A stretch of DNA of 64,000 bases from contig NZ_JAHKPI010000008.1 of the NCBI RefSeq assembly GCF_018860425.1, positions 167,721 through 231,720 of the forward strand. The letters run 5' to 3'. The translations under genes and the position numbers were made by a program. This document shows, in pieces, positions 31,641 to 41,090 of the stretch. The stretch's first letter is position 1. Every line of letters begins with the position of its first letter. The notes beneath the pieces were generated by a model. It did not search any database and was not told where the DNA came from. It worked only from the letters and a program-made list of their open reading frames with translations. Source of the DNA: Marinobacter sp. F3R08 (GTDB taxonomy: Bacteria; Pseudomonadota; Gammaproteobacteria; Pseudomonadales; Oleiphilaceae).

Positions 31641-32723
31641 ATGCTTTATGCACCTATGCGCAGCTTGATCACTGTTTCCAGTTTTGCTCTTATCGCAGGC
31701 TGCGCAAGCAACCAGCAACAGGACACTACCCCGAAAAACCCTACGTCCGTCGTTCACGCAACCTACGTACTCAACGGCGGTTTCGTACCAGATGTATCGG
31801 GCAATCAAACGGTATATACCCGCCCGACCATGCGTCGTATCGATAGCACCAACGAATTCGATAATTTCATGATGCGCTGGGCTAATTCGGATACCAGCAA
31901 TATTTTCCGCATGGATCGCAACCTGCTTTGGCTGCTCGACAATGACGAGCATACATATCGGGAATGCCCTCTCTCAGGGTGCCTGGTTTCTCCCCTGTTC
32001 CCAACGGAAGGCAATAGTGATGAGGAAGAGGAATACGAAACCTACGAAGACCGTCAGTGTGAGGTTACTCTGGCCCTGAATGAATTCAGTGTTAAGGAAA
32101 CCGGAAATACGCGCCGCATCGGCGGTCTTGATGCGAGCGAGTATGTTGTTAGCTGGCAGACAAACATGGAGGATGAACAGGGCCGTGCTGACGTGAACCT
32201 GCTCCAGTTCGTATTCTGGACAGTCCCTCCCACACAGGAGATGAGCACAGCCTGGCGTGTCCATTCCGAGGCACTCGATAACTATCTGGATGCCGTCGGA
32301 GACAACAACATTTTGGTTCGCTTGCTCGGTCGCGAGGGGTACAAAGCCATAGGTTCGTTTGTTGGTGACATCGAGAAAACAGATGAGCCTGCGTTCAACG
32401 CCCTGACCAGTGAGCTTGCTGTCATCAAGGGCTACCCACTCTCCTTGAAAATGGAATGGTTCCAGCGCAATGAAACCTGCCCGGAGGCAGTAAAGACCAA
32501 ATCCACTGATATTGATCTGACCAAGGGACTCGACGGCCTGAAAAGCGCTGCTGGCAACTTGCTCGACAATATGGTGAATGAGAAGAAAGCGGATCTGCTT
32601 GCCGAATGGCAGAAAAAACCCATGGTTCGTTACATTTACGAAGTGGACTCAGTGACTGAGGAGCTTGTGCACGACAGTGTCTTCGCTCTGCCTGAAGACT
32701 ACAAACTTCAGGATCGTCAGTAA
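31641..32723 (+). CDS. unknown lipoprotein, 360 residues
   Basis: Start ATG 31641 follows AAGGAAC. An N-terminal signal with lipobox IAGC (Cys21) predicts an outer- or inner-membrane lipoprotein. The mature part contains an acidic patch (SDEEEEYETYED, about 117-128), a CPLSGC segment and a C-terminal amphipathic region. It resembles no family I know. It has its own terminator, so it is a single-gene unit. Confidence 0.75.
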   Translation: MLYAPMRSLITVSSFALIAGCASNQQQDTTPKNPTSVVHATYVLNGGFVPDVSGNQTVYTRPTMRRIDSTNEFDNFMMRWANSDTSNIFRMDRNLLWLLDNDEHTYRECPLSGCLVSPLFPTEGNSDEEEEYETYEDRQCEVTLALNEFSVKETGNTRRIGGLDASEYVVSWQTNMEDEQGRADVNLLQFVFWTVPPTQEMSTAWRVHSEALDNYLDAVGDNNILVRLLGREGYKAIGSFVGDIEKTDEPAFNALTSELAVIKGYPLSLKMEWFQRNETCPEAVKTKSTDIDLTKGLDGLKSAAGNLLDNMVNEKKADLLAEWQKKPMVRYIYEVDSVTEELVHDSVFALPEDYKLQDRQ

Positions 32724-32732
32724 TCCTGATCC

Positions 32733-32760
32733 GGCCCGGAGCCTGGCTCCGGGCCTTCTT
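32733..32760 (+). terminator. rho-independent terminator
   Basis: Arms GGCCCGGAGCC and GGCTCCGGGCC (T loop region TGG shared) form a strong GC stem at 32733-32755, followed by TTCTT. It closes the lipoprotein transcript ten bases after its stop. Confidence 0.8.
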
Positions 32761-32772
32761 GCAGACGCAACG

Positions 32773-32952
32773 TTACGCGCCTGTCTGATGATGCCTCTTG
32801 TCGGCGGATTTTCCGCAATCGCCACCAGCACTGCTACATCCGTTGCAGCCACCACAACCTGACGTTTTCTTGCTCATTCCGGGTAGCCACTGGCGCACCA
32901 AGAAGACCACCGCAGCCAGCACGCAAGCGCCCACGATAATGTCTTGCCACAT
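32773..32952 (-). CDS. FeoB-associated Cys-rich membrane protein
   Basis: 59 residues from ATG 32952, with a GGGAGGGGG ribosome site. One membrane helix (about 4-21) is followed by a cysteine cluster SGCGGCNGCSSAGGDCG that probably binds metal. It begins 23 bases after the feoB stop, the usual place for this small accessory protein of Fe(II) import. Confidence 0.85.
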   Translation of the reverse strand: MWQDIIVGACVLAAVVFLVRQWLPGMSKKTSGCGGCNGCSSAGGDCGKSADKRHHQTGA

Positions 32953-32975
32953 ACCCCCTCCCTTCAACAAGATTT

Positions 32976-34865
32976 TCAGTGAATCAGTAACGCTGAGATT
33001 TGATAGGTTACCCAGGCCGCGAGATAAGCCAGTCCAAACAGATAGACCGTAAAAAGCGCTGTTGATTTCAGGGAATTGGTTTCTCTTTTAACCACCGCAA
33101 TGGTGGAAATACACTGAGGCGCGTAAACAAACCAGGCAAGGTAGGCAAAAGCCACAGGCAAACTCCAGCTGCTGTGCAATGCACTACCCAATGCGAGTTC
33201 TCCGCCAGCCACAGCGTAGACTGTCGCCAGAGCACTGACCGCCACCTCTCTGGCACCCATAGCTGGAATCAGTGCGATACACATCTGCCAGTTGAATCCC
33301 AGTGGTGCGAACAGAGGCTCCATCCAGCTGCCCAGCATGCCGGCAAAGCTGTATTCAATCGCTGGGCGAGTGGCCTCCGCAGGAGCACCGGGATAAGTGG
33401 CGAGAAACCAGAGGATTATCGAAAGCGACAAAATTATCGTGCCCACGCGTCGCATGAAGATCCAAACCCTCTCACGCAGACCAATGTAGACGTGATAAGC
33501 CATAGGCCACCGGTAACTGGGCAGCTCCAACAACAGCGGGAACTCTTCACGCGTCTGACGACGTCGCATAACCCAGGCGACCAATGCGGCACTCACAACT
33601 CCCGCAAAATAGAGCCCGAAAAGGGTTAAACCTTGCAAATTGAATATGCCTGCTACCGTCTGGCGAGGAATAAAAGCACTGATAATAAGGGCATAAACCG
33701 GCAATCGCGCAGAGCAGGTCATCAACGGCGCCACCATTATCGTAATAAAACGCTCACGCGGATCCGATATGGTTCGGGTCGCCATAACACCCGGTACTGC
33801 ACAGGCGAAGCTGGACAGCAAAGGGATGAAGGATCTTCCTGACAGCCCGAGTCCGCGCATCGGGCGATCCAGAAGAAAGGCTGCACGGGTAAGGTAGCCG
33901 CTGTCTTCCAGTAACAGAATAAACAGGAACAGCAGGATGATCTGGGGGAGAAAAACGATGACGCCGCCTACACCGGCGATAATCCCGTTCACCAGAAATT
34001 CGCGCAGAATACCGGCTGGCAAAATCTGGGTCAGCAAACCACCCAGCACTCCAAAGCCCGCATCCATGCTGTCGGCAATGGGGGTAGCCCAGGCAAAAAC
34101 CGCCTGAAAAACCACCAGCAGAATGCTGAAGAGAACCATCAGCCCCAACACAGGATGCATCACCACCTGATCCAGACGATCCTGCCAGCGAGGCATGTTT
34201 GCTGGTTGAGTGACATGGGCACGCACCAGGCTCTCGATCTTGTCGTAGATTGCCTCAACCGATTCCTGGCGGTCGCTTAATGTCAGTCTCTGGGTATCCC
34301 CGGCCTGGTGGTGAGTATATTGGTCCAGCTCATGTTTCAGCGCATCCACACCCTGGCTGTTTACGGCGACCGTCTCGATCACCGGAATGCCCATATCCTG
34401 AGACAGGCCAGCGGTATCAATGGTTATGCCCCGCTTGCGGGCCGCATCCATCTGATTCAGCGCCAGAATCAGGGGCCGGTTCAAACTGCGCAGTTCCATC
34501 ACCAGGCGAAGTCCCAGGCGCAGATTGGTAGCATCCACCACGGCGATCAGTAGATCAGGCCTGGCTTCGCCCTGGATATTTCCCAGGATAAAATCACGCG
34601 CCACCTGCTCGTCTGGAGAGGTGACAAACAGACTGTAGGTACCGGGAAGATCCAGGAGTTCAGCGTTGTTAGCCAGCCCGCTGATCATGCCTGAACGCCG
34701 CTCAACGGTAACACCGGGATAGTTGGCCACCTTGGCGCGGGCCCCGGTTAAACAGTTGAAGAGAGACGTTTTTCCGCAGTTAGGGTTTCCTATCATTGCG
34801 AAACGCAGTGGCGCATTGCCACTGTCGATACTTGCTGCAGTTTGATTCAATCTACTACCTACCAC
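32976..34865 (-). CDS. feoB: ferrous iron transporter B
   Basis: 629 residues, shorter than the 770-residue E. coli form but common elsewhere. The N-terminal G domain has GNPNCGKT at 26-33 and DLPGTYSL; the membrane part has two Gate motifs (IIVLFLPQI-like, SCSARLPVY). It is the GTP-dependent Fe(II) channel of the inner membrane. The annotated GTG at 34865 overlaps the feoA stop by 11 bases; a TTG six codons in is an alternative start. Confidence 0.94.
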   Translation of the reverse strand: MVGSRLNQTAASIDSGNAPLRFAMIGNPNCGKTSLFNCLTGARAKVANYPGVTVERRSGMISGLANNAELLDLPGTYSLFVTSPDEQVARDFILGNIQGEARPDLLIAVVDATNLRLGLRLVMELRSLNRPLILALNQMDAARKRGITIDTAGLSQDMGIPVIETVAVNSQGVDALKHELDQYTHHQAGDTQRLTLSDRQESVEAIYDKIESLVRAHVTQPANMPRWQDRLDQVVMHPVLGLMVLFSILLVVFQAVFAWATPIADSMDAGFGVLGGLLTQILPAGILREFLVNGIIAGVGGVIVFLPQIILLFLFILLLEDSGYLTRAAFLLDRPMRGLGLSGRSFIPLLSSFACAVPGVMATRTISDPRERFITIMVAPLMTCSARLPVYALIISAFIPRQTVAGIFNLQGLTLFGLYFAGVVSAALVAWVMRRRQTREEFPLLLELPSYRWPMAYHVYIGLRERVWIFMRRVGTIILSLSIILWFLATYPGAPAEATRPAIEYSFAGMLGSWMEPLFAPLGFNWQMCIALIPAMGAREVAVSALATVYAVAGGELALGSALHSSWSLPVAFAYLAWFVYAPQCISTIAVVKRETNSLKSTALFTVYLFGLAYLAAWVTYQISALLIH

Positions 34866-35163
34866 CGGTTACGGTGACCTCTTCAACACAGATTTTGGCA
34901 GCCTCAGCTCGGCGCAAGGCAAACTTGGTTCCATTGATTTGCACCGCCATGGGGTCGCCACCAAACAGACCAAAGCCAATAACCTTGAGTTGAGCCCCGG
35001 GAAGAAACCCCAGCTCTTTAAGCCTCAGGCCAACCTGCTCGTCATTCGAGCCGAACAGAGATTGCGGGAGCAAACCAATAACCCGTAACGTCGCACCCTT
35101 TCGGCACTGATCCAGGCGCGCGGAGGCGGCATGCCGTGCATCGGGAAATACTGCAGAATTCAT
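34855..35163 (-). CDS. feoA: ferrous iron transport protein A
   Basis: 102 residues, SH3-like FeoA domain with VGLRLKELGFLPGAQLKVIG and a C-terminal beta strand. Start ATG 35163 (MNSAVF) gives a family-length protein; 24 upstream codons are open. It acts with FeoB, whose frame overlaps its end. The 190 bases upstream probably hold the promoter; I could not assign a Fur or Fnr box with confidence. Confidence 0.9.
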   Translation of the reverse strand: MNSAVFPDARHAASARLDQCRKGATLRVIGLLPQSLFGSNDEQVGLRLKELGFLPGAQLKVIGFGLFGGDPMAVQINGTKFALRRAEAAKICVEEVTVTGGR

Positions 35164-35354
35164 GGAGAGAACACTCGTTGAGCGCAAATGCGATTGGATG
35201 TTATTCAGAATATCGAATTTGCAGGTCTCCCGCAATCGACACTGACAGGATCAACGCCCGGCCAACAGGCGGGTTTGCGAATAATCATCGCTGACGCCCC
35301 CTCTGTAAACGGTTTTTGAAAAGACGAAACCGTGCACATAACATTGCGCGCCTG

Positions 35355-35873
35355 CTAGTACAGCACATCAGCCGGCTCCCCGGGCGACAGAACCCGATAC
35401 AGTGGCTTCACCACACTGAGATGCACGCCCCCCAGACTGGCCGGAAACGTCACTGACAGCTGTTCAACCTGATGGAAGCTGTGCCGGGCAAGCACAACAA
35501 TTTCGATATCATCAGAGCCCGAAGGCCGACTGATACTGACCCGGTCAAAAGGGAGTGTCCTGCCGTTGACAAGGAGCTGGGTCTGCTCTGTCATGACCTG
35601 TTGCAAAAATGCCTGTTCCTGAGCATCCGTCAGGTTCTGCGGCATCAGTGCATCCGTGTCTCCCAGCAACCAGGACTCACTGCTGCTGAGGATCGCCCGC
35701 CAGTGGTCAGCGTTCGTAATAATAGTCAGCTCAACCTGGCCAGCACGCAGTGTGGCCCTGGCACTGGTGGCATCCGTTTCATGGGCCTGGGCCGCGGCAA
35801 GCGGCAGCACCAGCGCCACCAGACCGGCAACCAGCATTGCAAGACGAGAAAGAACCTTTGCCCTGGACACCAT
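35355..35873 (-). CDS. secreted protein downstream of YHYH lipoprotein (copy 3 partner)
   Basis: 172 residues with a signal peptide ending AAAQAHE. The mature protein begins with a His-containing segment as in the 29618 partner and is mostly beta-strand-like, without cysteines. It starts 3 bases after the YHYH gene stop (translationally coupled). No family recognised. Confidence 0.75.
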   Translation of the reverse strand: MVSRAKVLSRLAMLVAGLVALVLPLAAAQAHETDATSARATLRAGQVELTIITNADHWRAILSSSESWLLGDTDALMPQNLTDAQEQAFLQQVMTEQTQLLVNGRTLPFDRVSISRPSGSDDIEIVVLARHSFHQVEQLSVTFPASLGGVHLSVVKPLYRVLSPGEPADVLY

Positions 35874-35876
35874 GGC

Positions 35877-37574
35877 TTATTGCTCTGCGGCCGTTATGGT
35901 CACACGGCACAGCAGGGTGTTGTCTTTTTTAAGATCGCTGCCCCAGATCAGTTTCGCCTGCGGCGCCCAGTCAATAAGGTCGTATCCTTCTTTGGGGCCA
36001 ACCTCTGAGGCGCTGTGCTCGATGGCGAAGGGCCACTGACGGTCATCAAAGCCCGTTGTCATCCAGCCCGCCGGTTCCGGATCGATCTGGTTGCTGCAAG
36101 GCGCCACCCCCGCCTGAGGGTTTTGCTCTGCCGCACAGGCTTCATCCAGTGGCGCACGATGGATGACCTGGCACTTCCAACCGCTGTCAGACTGGGCAAT
36201 GACTTCGTTTGTATCCAGATCGGTAATCTGCAGGATAAAACCACCATCTCCCATTTGCTGCCGAGGGGATCCGATATACTCCAGCCCGGTATCGTTTTCC
36301 CGGAAGTCCTTGATGATCATATTCAGGTGCAGTGGGTACTCGGCGGTGAAATTGACCACCTCAGCGTTAAAGGAACGCTCGGTGGTAATAGGTACCGAAT
36401 CCTCCACCAGCAACTGGTCACCCAGATAGGCGGCAAACCAGTTGTCCGCCCAGGCTTCGAGCCTGAAGGTGTGACCGTCCGGAGTTACCTTCACAGGTTC
36501 CGCATAGTGCACCTGACGGGCGTCATTCTCTGGTCGAGGTGGCGGTGGACGCTTTCCGGGCTCATCACGGCAAAACGTGCCCCGCTCGACAATACCGCCA
36601 TGGGTGATGGTTTTCTGTTCAAATTCATAGCAGTCTCGCTGACCATCTTTGGGCCGGTAGGTAACGTAGTATTCTTCTCCCTCATAGCTATAGGACATGG
36701 TCCGGCTGCCATCTTCAGCAACGGTATGGCGCAGGTTTTCAACCCCCTCCCTGGGCGGCCGAAGATCGGCCCGAACCGGGTTATCACCGGCCAGCGGAGC
36801 AACCCGGGGAAGACGTTTCTCATCCACGCTGCCCACCAGACACTGGATAATGTACGGCGGAGTGGCAGAGGTGTGATAACGATAACCGTACACCGGATCA
36901 GTCTGACCGTTGCAAACATCCAGCCCGCCTTCAGGAATGGAGCTTCCCTCAGGATTCAGATCTCCGTAGATCGGATACCCGTCATAGGCCCAGCCAATAA
37001 TCGGGTTATCCTCCCCGTTCGCCATGACCTCAATCATGCAAGTGGGCGCGGCATGGTAGTGATAATCATCGCCGCGACCTGCATGGCCTCCGCAGTTATC
37101 CAGCTGCCCCAGTTTCACCGTGTCATGCTTTGGATCATAGTGCTGCACATCCAGTTCACCCTGAGATGAATAGTCGTAAATCGGAACACCATTGACGGCC
37201 ACGCCCACAGCAGCATCAATGGTCGTCAGCTCGTCAGAGGAAACCGGATTCAACCGGACGGGTGCCGCATAGCCGGCAGCGGGAACGGGAATCTGTTCGT
37301 TGGTGCCGGTAATGCCATTCATCATGTCATGGTCGGGATAGGTCGCCGAGGCCACATAGGCATAATCAGAATCGCAGGTAACATCAACGCTGCCGGCAAA
37401 GCCCGCATCACGGACCGAATTTTTTATCGCTTGGCAACGTTCCTGAGCAGAAAGTGTACCAGCCTCAGTTAAGGCGTTACCTATGGCTGGCGTCTTCACA
37501 GCCTCATCAACACTACAGGCAGCCAGGCCCGACAGTGATGCCGTCAGTAACAGGGTAATGTTGACGCTGCGCAT
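35877..37574 (-). CDS. YHYH domain lipoprotein (copy 3, long form)
   Basis: 565 residues from ATG 37574, with AGGAG 7 bases upstream. Lipobox LAAC (Cys20). The first part (about 60-270) is a YHYH domain with DDYHYHAAPTC, IGWAYDGYPIYG and YGYRYHTSATPPYIIQC. About 270 more residues follow: a charged linker and a C-terminal jelly-roll-like region mentioning DRQWPFAIEHS, absent from copies 1 and 2. It is an exported protein of unknown function. Confidence 0.85.
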   Translation of the reverse strand: MRSVNITLLLTASLSGLAACSVDEAVKTPAIGNALTEAGTLSAQERCQAIKNSVRDAGFAGSVDVTCDSDYAYVASATYPDHDMMNGITGTNEQIPVPAAGYAAPVRLNPVSSDELTTIDAAVGVAVNGVPIYDYSSQGELDVQHYDPKHDTVKLGQLDNCGGHAGRGDDYHYHAAPTCMIEVMANGEDNPIIGWAYDGYPIYGDLNPEGSSIPEGGLDVCNGQTDPVYGYRYHTSATPPYIIQCLVGSVDEKRLPRVAPLAGDNPVRADLRPPREGVENLRHTVAEDGSRTMSYSYEGEEYYVTYRPKDGQRDCYEFEQKTITHGGIVERGTFCRDEPGKRPPPPRPENDARQVHYAEPVKVTPDGHTFRLEAWADNWFAAYLGDQLLVEDSVPITTERSFNAEVVNFTAEYPLHLNMIIKDFRENDTGLEYIGSPRQQMGDGGFILQITDLDTNEVIAQSDSGWKCQVIHRAPLDEACAAEQNPQAGVAPCSNQIDPEPAGWMTTGFDDRQWPFAIEHSASEVGPKEGYDLIDWAPQAKLIWGSDLKKDNTLLCRVTITAAEQ

Positions 37575-37869
37575 CCCAGGCTCCTTCAATTGTGGGTGTA
37601 TCTGTTGAGTTTCCGGACATTACCCCGCCATTATTCTCGGACAAGGGCATCCTGGACAGAATCATCCTAGCGCCGGCCCGGTTAACACCGGGTTAACGGC
37701 CTGCAGTCATGACAGTATGGGTTCTGCCGTTCGCCTTGAACTCAACGAATGATTTATGCCGTCCTCTTAAGATTATCTGTACCTTTGCAGAGAAAGTCGT
37801 CGTAATACAGAATTCTCTCTTCGTTTAAGAACAGCCTTTTTAAATCCATAAGCCCCCGGTGCGATTACT

Positions 37870-38799
37870 GTGAGTACTTTTCAGCGAACAAAAAAACAAA
37901 CCAACCCCGTTCGCAAGAACCTGCATCCAAGGAATCGACACAACCAGGGCTACGATTTCCCCGCTCTGGTAAAAAGCCACCCGGCATTAGCGCCTCATGT
38001 AAAACCGAACGCGTACGGCAACCTGTCCATCAATTTCGCAGATCCGCTAGCAGTAAAAACACTCAATGCCGCGCTACTACACCATTACTACAGCATTCTC
38101 GGCTGGGATATCCCCGAGGGTGCGCTTTGCCCTCCTATCCCGGGCAGAGCCGACTACATCCATTACGTAGCTGACCTGCCCGGACTTGAAAATCCCGATA
38201 TCAGACTGCTCGACATCGGAACTGGAGCAAATGGAATTTACCCGCTATTAGCCTGCCAAATTTACGGCTGGCAGTGTGTCGGCACTGACATCAACACTCA
38301 GTCTCTGGAGAACGTTGCCGAAATCATCGCGAAGAACCCAGGGCTCAAAGATCGGCTTACACTGCGCACCCAGCAGGATAAAAACCGCATGTTTGAAGGC
38401 ATCATTCAGACCGGGGAGTTCTTTGACGTCAGCGTATGCAACCCTCCCTTTCATGCCTCGCTCGATGAGGCACTCAAAGGCAGTCAACTTAAGCTGAATA
38501 ACCTTGCCCGTAGCCGTGGTGAACAAAAAGCAAACACCCAATCCCCTACTCTGAATTTTGGCGGCCTGGGGGCAGAGCTATGGTGCAAGGGCGGCGAGCA
38601 ACTGTTTCTTAAAAAGCTCATTAAAGAAAGCCGGGGGTATTCAACTCAGTGCCGCTGGTTTACCAGCCTGATTTCAAAGTCCGACAATGTTAAACCCGCA
38701 AAGAAGTGGATTCGTAAACTTGGGGCATTGGATATCCGGGAAATAGAAATGCGGCAGGGGAACAAGGTTACGAGAGTGCTGGCCTGGACATTCATCTGA
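37870..38799 (+). CDS. rlmF: 23S rRNA (adenine(1618)-N(6))-methyltransferase
   Basis: 309 residues from GTG 37870. The basic N-terminus with LHPRNRHNQGYDF, the SAM-binding LLDIGTGANGIYPLL and the adenine-N6 catalytic NPPFHAS motif identify RlmF (YbiN). It methylates A1618 of 23S rRNA. Monocistronic. Confidence 0.95.
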   Translation: MSTFQRTKKQTNPVRKNLHPRNRHNQGYDFPALVKSHPALAPHVKPNAYGNLSINFADPLAVKTLNAALLHHYYSILGWDIPEGALCPPIPGRADYIHYVADLPGLENPDIRLLDIGTGANGIYPLLACQIYGWQCVGTDINTQSLENVAEIIAKNPGLKDRLTLRTQQDKNRMFEGIIQTGEFFDVSVCNPPFHASLDEALKGSQLKLNNLARSRGEQKANTQSPTLNFGGLGAELWCKGGEQLFLKKLIKESRGYSTQCRWFTSLISKSDNVKPAKKWIRKLGALDIREIEMRQGNKVTRVLAWTFI

Positions 38800-38885
38800 T
38801 TTGAGGAAAATCGCAGCCCCGGGCAGGACACCCGGAGCTGGTGGGCAACAGATTTGTTTACCCCCTGGATTCAGCTCATCAGGAG

Positions 38886-39716
38886 CTATGCCTGTTCGTT
38901 TACCACAATCACCTTGCGATGCGGGAAAGGAATTTCAATGCCGGCATCATCGAGAGCTTTCTTGATCTGCTCGGGTACGGAGTAGAGAACATCAAAATAA
39001 TGCTCACCCTGACAAAAAGGCCGGACCAGAAAGTCCACGGAACTGTTATTGAGTGTTTCAACTTCAACGAACGGTGCAGGATCTTTCAGTATTTGGGAAT
39101 GCTCCGCAAGCACGCGGTCTATGACTTTCCGGGCTTCATCGATGCTTTCGTTATAGGCGATGCCGAAACGCATATCCACCCCACGCACTTCGTGGTAAGA
39201 ATGGTTGGTAATCTGGTCTCCCCATATCTGGCTATTCGGAATGATGATTTCCTGGTTATCGAATGTTTGCAGGATGGTGGTGAACATATCGATTTCCCGG
39301 ACCTTGCCAAACTTGCCGGCTGCTTCGATAAAATCCCCCACCTTGTAAGGCCGGAAAATCAGCAACATGACACCCGCCGCCAGATTCGACAGCGTACCCT
39401 GCAATGCCAGTCCTACAGCCAGACCAGCAGCACCAAGCAACGCAATGATGGAAGCAGTCTGAACGCCAAAACGGTTCAGTACGGCAATTATTACAAAAGC
39501 CAGGATGGTGTAGCGGGCAACACTGCCAAAAAATCTGAACAGTGTGTCGTCCAGCTGATCGTAATTTGTAGAGATACGAACAACTGACTTGTAGGCTTTG
39601 CCTGCAACCCAGAAACCAACAACAAGAATTACTATCGCTAACAGGATATTGGTTGCCCAATCCAGAGCAGCGGGAAGGTATTGATTGATGTCCAGTCTAT
39701 CGATTAATTCCTGCAT
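38886..39716 (-). CDS. small-conductance mechanosensitive channel (MscS family)
   Basis: 276 residues, close to E. coli MscS (286). Three N-terminal membrane helices are followed by the pore helix GAAGLAVGLALQGTLSNLAAG and a beta/alpha vestibule domain ending in a short beta strand. It opens under osmotic downshock in the inner membrane. Confidence 0.93.
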   Translation of the reverse strand: MQELIDRLDINQYLPAALDWATNILLAIVILVVGFWVAGKAYKSVVRISTNYDQLDDTLFRFFGSVARYTILAFVIIAVLNRFGVQTASIIALLGAAGLAVGLALQGTLSNLAAGVMLLIFRPYKVGDFIEAAGKFGKVREIDMFTTILQTFDNQEIIIPNSQIWGDQITNHSYHEVRGVDMRFGIAYNESIDEARKVIDRVLAEHSQILKDPAPFVEVETLNNSSVDFLVRPFCQGEHYFDVLYSVPEQIKKALDDAGIEIPFPHRKVIVVNEQA

Positions 39717-39794
39717 TGCGTTAAGCTTCCTGATTATAGAGGTTAATGAAAATAGATTAACTTCTATAAACGCGCAACAGATTTTCCTGTCAGG

Positions 39795-40985
39795 TCAACG
39801 CAGTACGCCCTCCTTCCCCACAGATCGCCTTTCCAGGTTCACCAATCGAAGCAAGAACCCAGTGCCAACAACCATGACACCCGCCGACATATACAATCCA
39901 AGGTTATAACCACCAAACGTTTCAGCAAGATACCCGGTAAAAACAGGGGCGATGATCTGGGCTGCCCCATAAGCCAGTGTCATAACGCCCATAAACCTGG
40001 CCGGATTGCTTGGAAAAAATTTGCCAGCCATAGTGAGTACCAAGCTGACACAGGCAATAAAGGTTCCACCAAATAGCAGTGCACTTAGCAAGACGATCGG
40101 TAACGTGTCATTAAGGAGCGGCAGGATAATACCAACCATTTGCAGAACATAGGCCGCCAACAAGGCGTGAAGATAGCCAATCCTCCTGGCAACTCTATCC
40201 CACACCAGGGTTGCTGGCGTGGCAGCAAAACCGATCAGTAAGAAAGCAAGTGTTCCCCGCCCTTCCAGTCCTTGCGTTCTTTCTACAATACCGACAATAA
40301 AGGTGGAACTAACAGCGTATCCATAACCGGCGCAAAAGTAGGCCAGCATCATGAAAGTGGTAAATACTCGGCTTGGGGGATTGTCTTTTGCGGTCGTTAC
40401 GTCTTGCCCATCCACAAACGGGTGCGGAATCCACAACCATGCGGGAATAGCAACAATGACTGCCATCGCAGCCAACGCCAACCACTGCTGCTGCCAGTTA
40501 GCCGAAAGCGTCAGCATTACTTCAACTAAAACGGATGTGGCGATAATGCTCACACCGGCACCGGCGAAATGAATGCCCAACTCAGCGCGATGATGATTTT
40601 TGACCAACCACTTCAGAATCAAACCAGAGGCAATGATAAAGCCCCCAGATGCGCAAATCCCCGCGATGAATCGCAACACAGCCCACACAACAACATCAGT
40701 GGTGAACACCATGGCTGCTGAGGTCACAACGCTTAATACAAGATAAGCCCGGTGCAAGTTGTATTTGTAGTTGAGGTTGTGCAGCCTGGAGGCAAGTAAA
40801 ACTCCAGCCATGTACCCCATAAAATTAGTGGTCGCCAGCCACCCGCCGCCCAATTCAGTCAGGCCTGCTCCATCCTGCATGATCGGCAATAACAGGCTGT
40901 AAGAAAAACGGGCGACGCCAACGGTCACGATCAAACTGCAGATTCCTGCCAGATAAACGCGAAATCGGGTTAGCCTCGTGAACAT
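39795..40985 (-). CDS. MFS transporter, YbfB/YjiJ family
   Basis: 396 residues, about 12 helices. The early GVARFSYSLLLPIM segment is typical of the YbfB/YjiJ family. ATG 40985 follows AGGG by 8 bases. It is divergent from a LysR gene across 105 bases, which suggests that regulator controls it. Substrate unknown. Confidence 0.85.
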   Translation of the reverse strand: MFTRLTRFRVYLAGICSLIVTVGVARFSYSLLLPIMQDGAGLTELGGGWLATTNFMGYMAGVLLASRLHNLNYKYNLHRAYLVLSVVTSAAMVFTTDVVVWAVLRFIAGICASGGFIIASGLILKWLVKNHHRAELGIHFAGAGVSIIATSVLVEVMLTLSANWQQQWLALAAMAVIVAIPAWLWIPHPFVDGQDVTTAKDNPPSRVFTTFMMLAYFCAGYGYAVSSTFIVGIVERTQGLEGRGTLAFLLIGFAATPATLVWDRVARRIGYLHALLAAYVLQMVGIILPLLNDTLPIVLLSALLFGGTFIACVSLVLTMAGKFFPSNPARFMGVMTLAYGAAQIIAPVFTGYLAETFGGYNLGLYMSAGVMVVGTGFLLRLVNLERRSVGKEGVLR

Positions 40986-41090
40986 ACCTTCCACCCTGTT
41001 ACTCAGACGATTTTCAGCAAAGATTACTCCGATCTGATAATCTCAAAAATTGAATTATCCAGAATGTTTACTTCTTTTTTAGAGAACCTT

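Noticed and set aside
36015..37169. 384-codon plus-strand frame opposite the long YHYH gene
   Set aside because: Antisense of a gene with lipobox and YHYH signatures.
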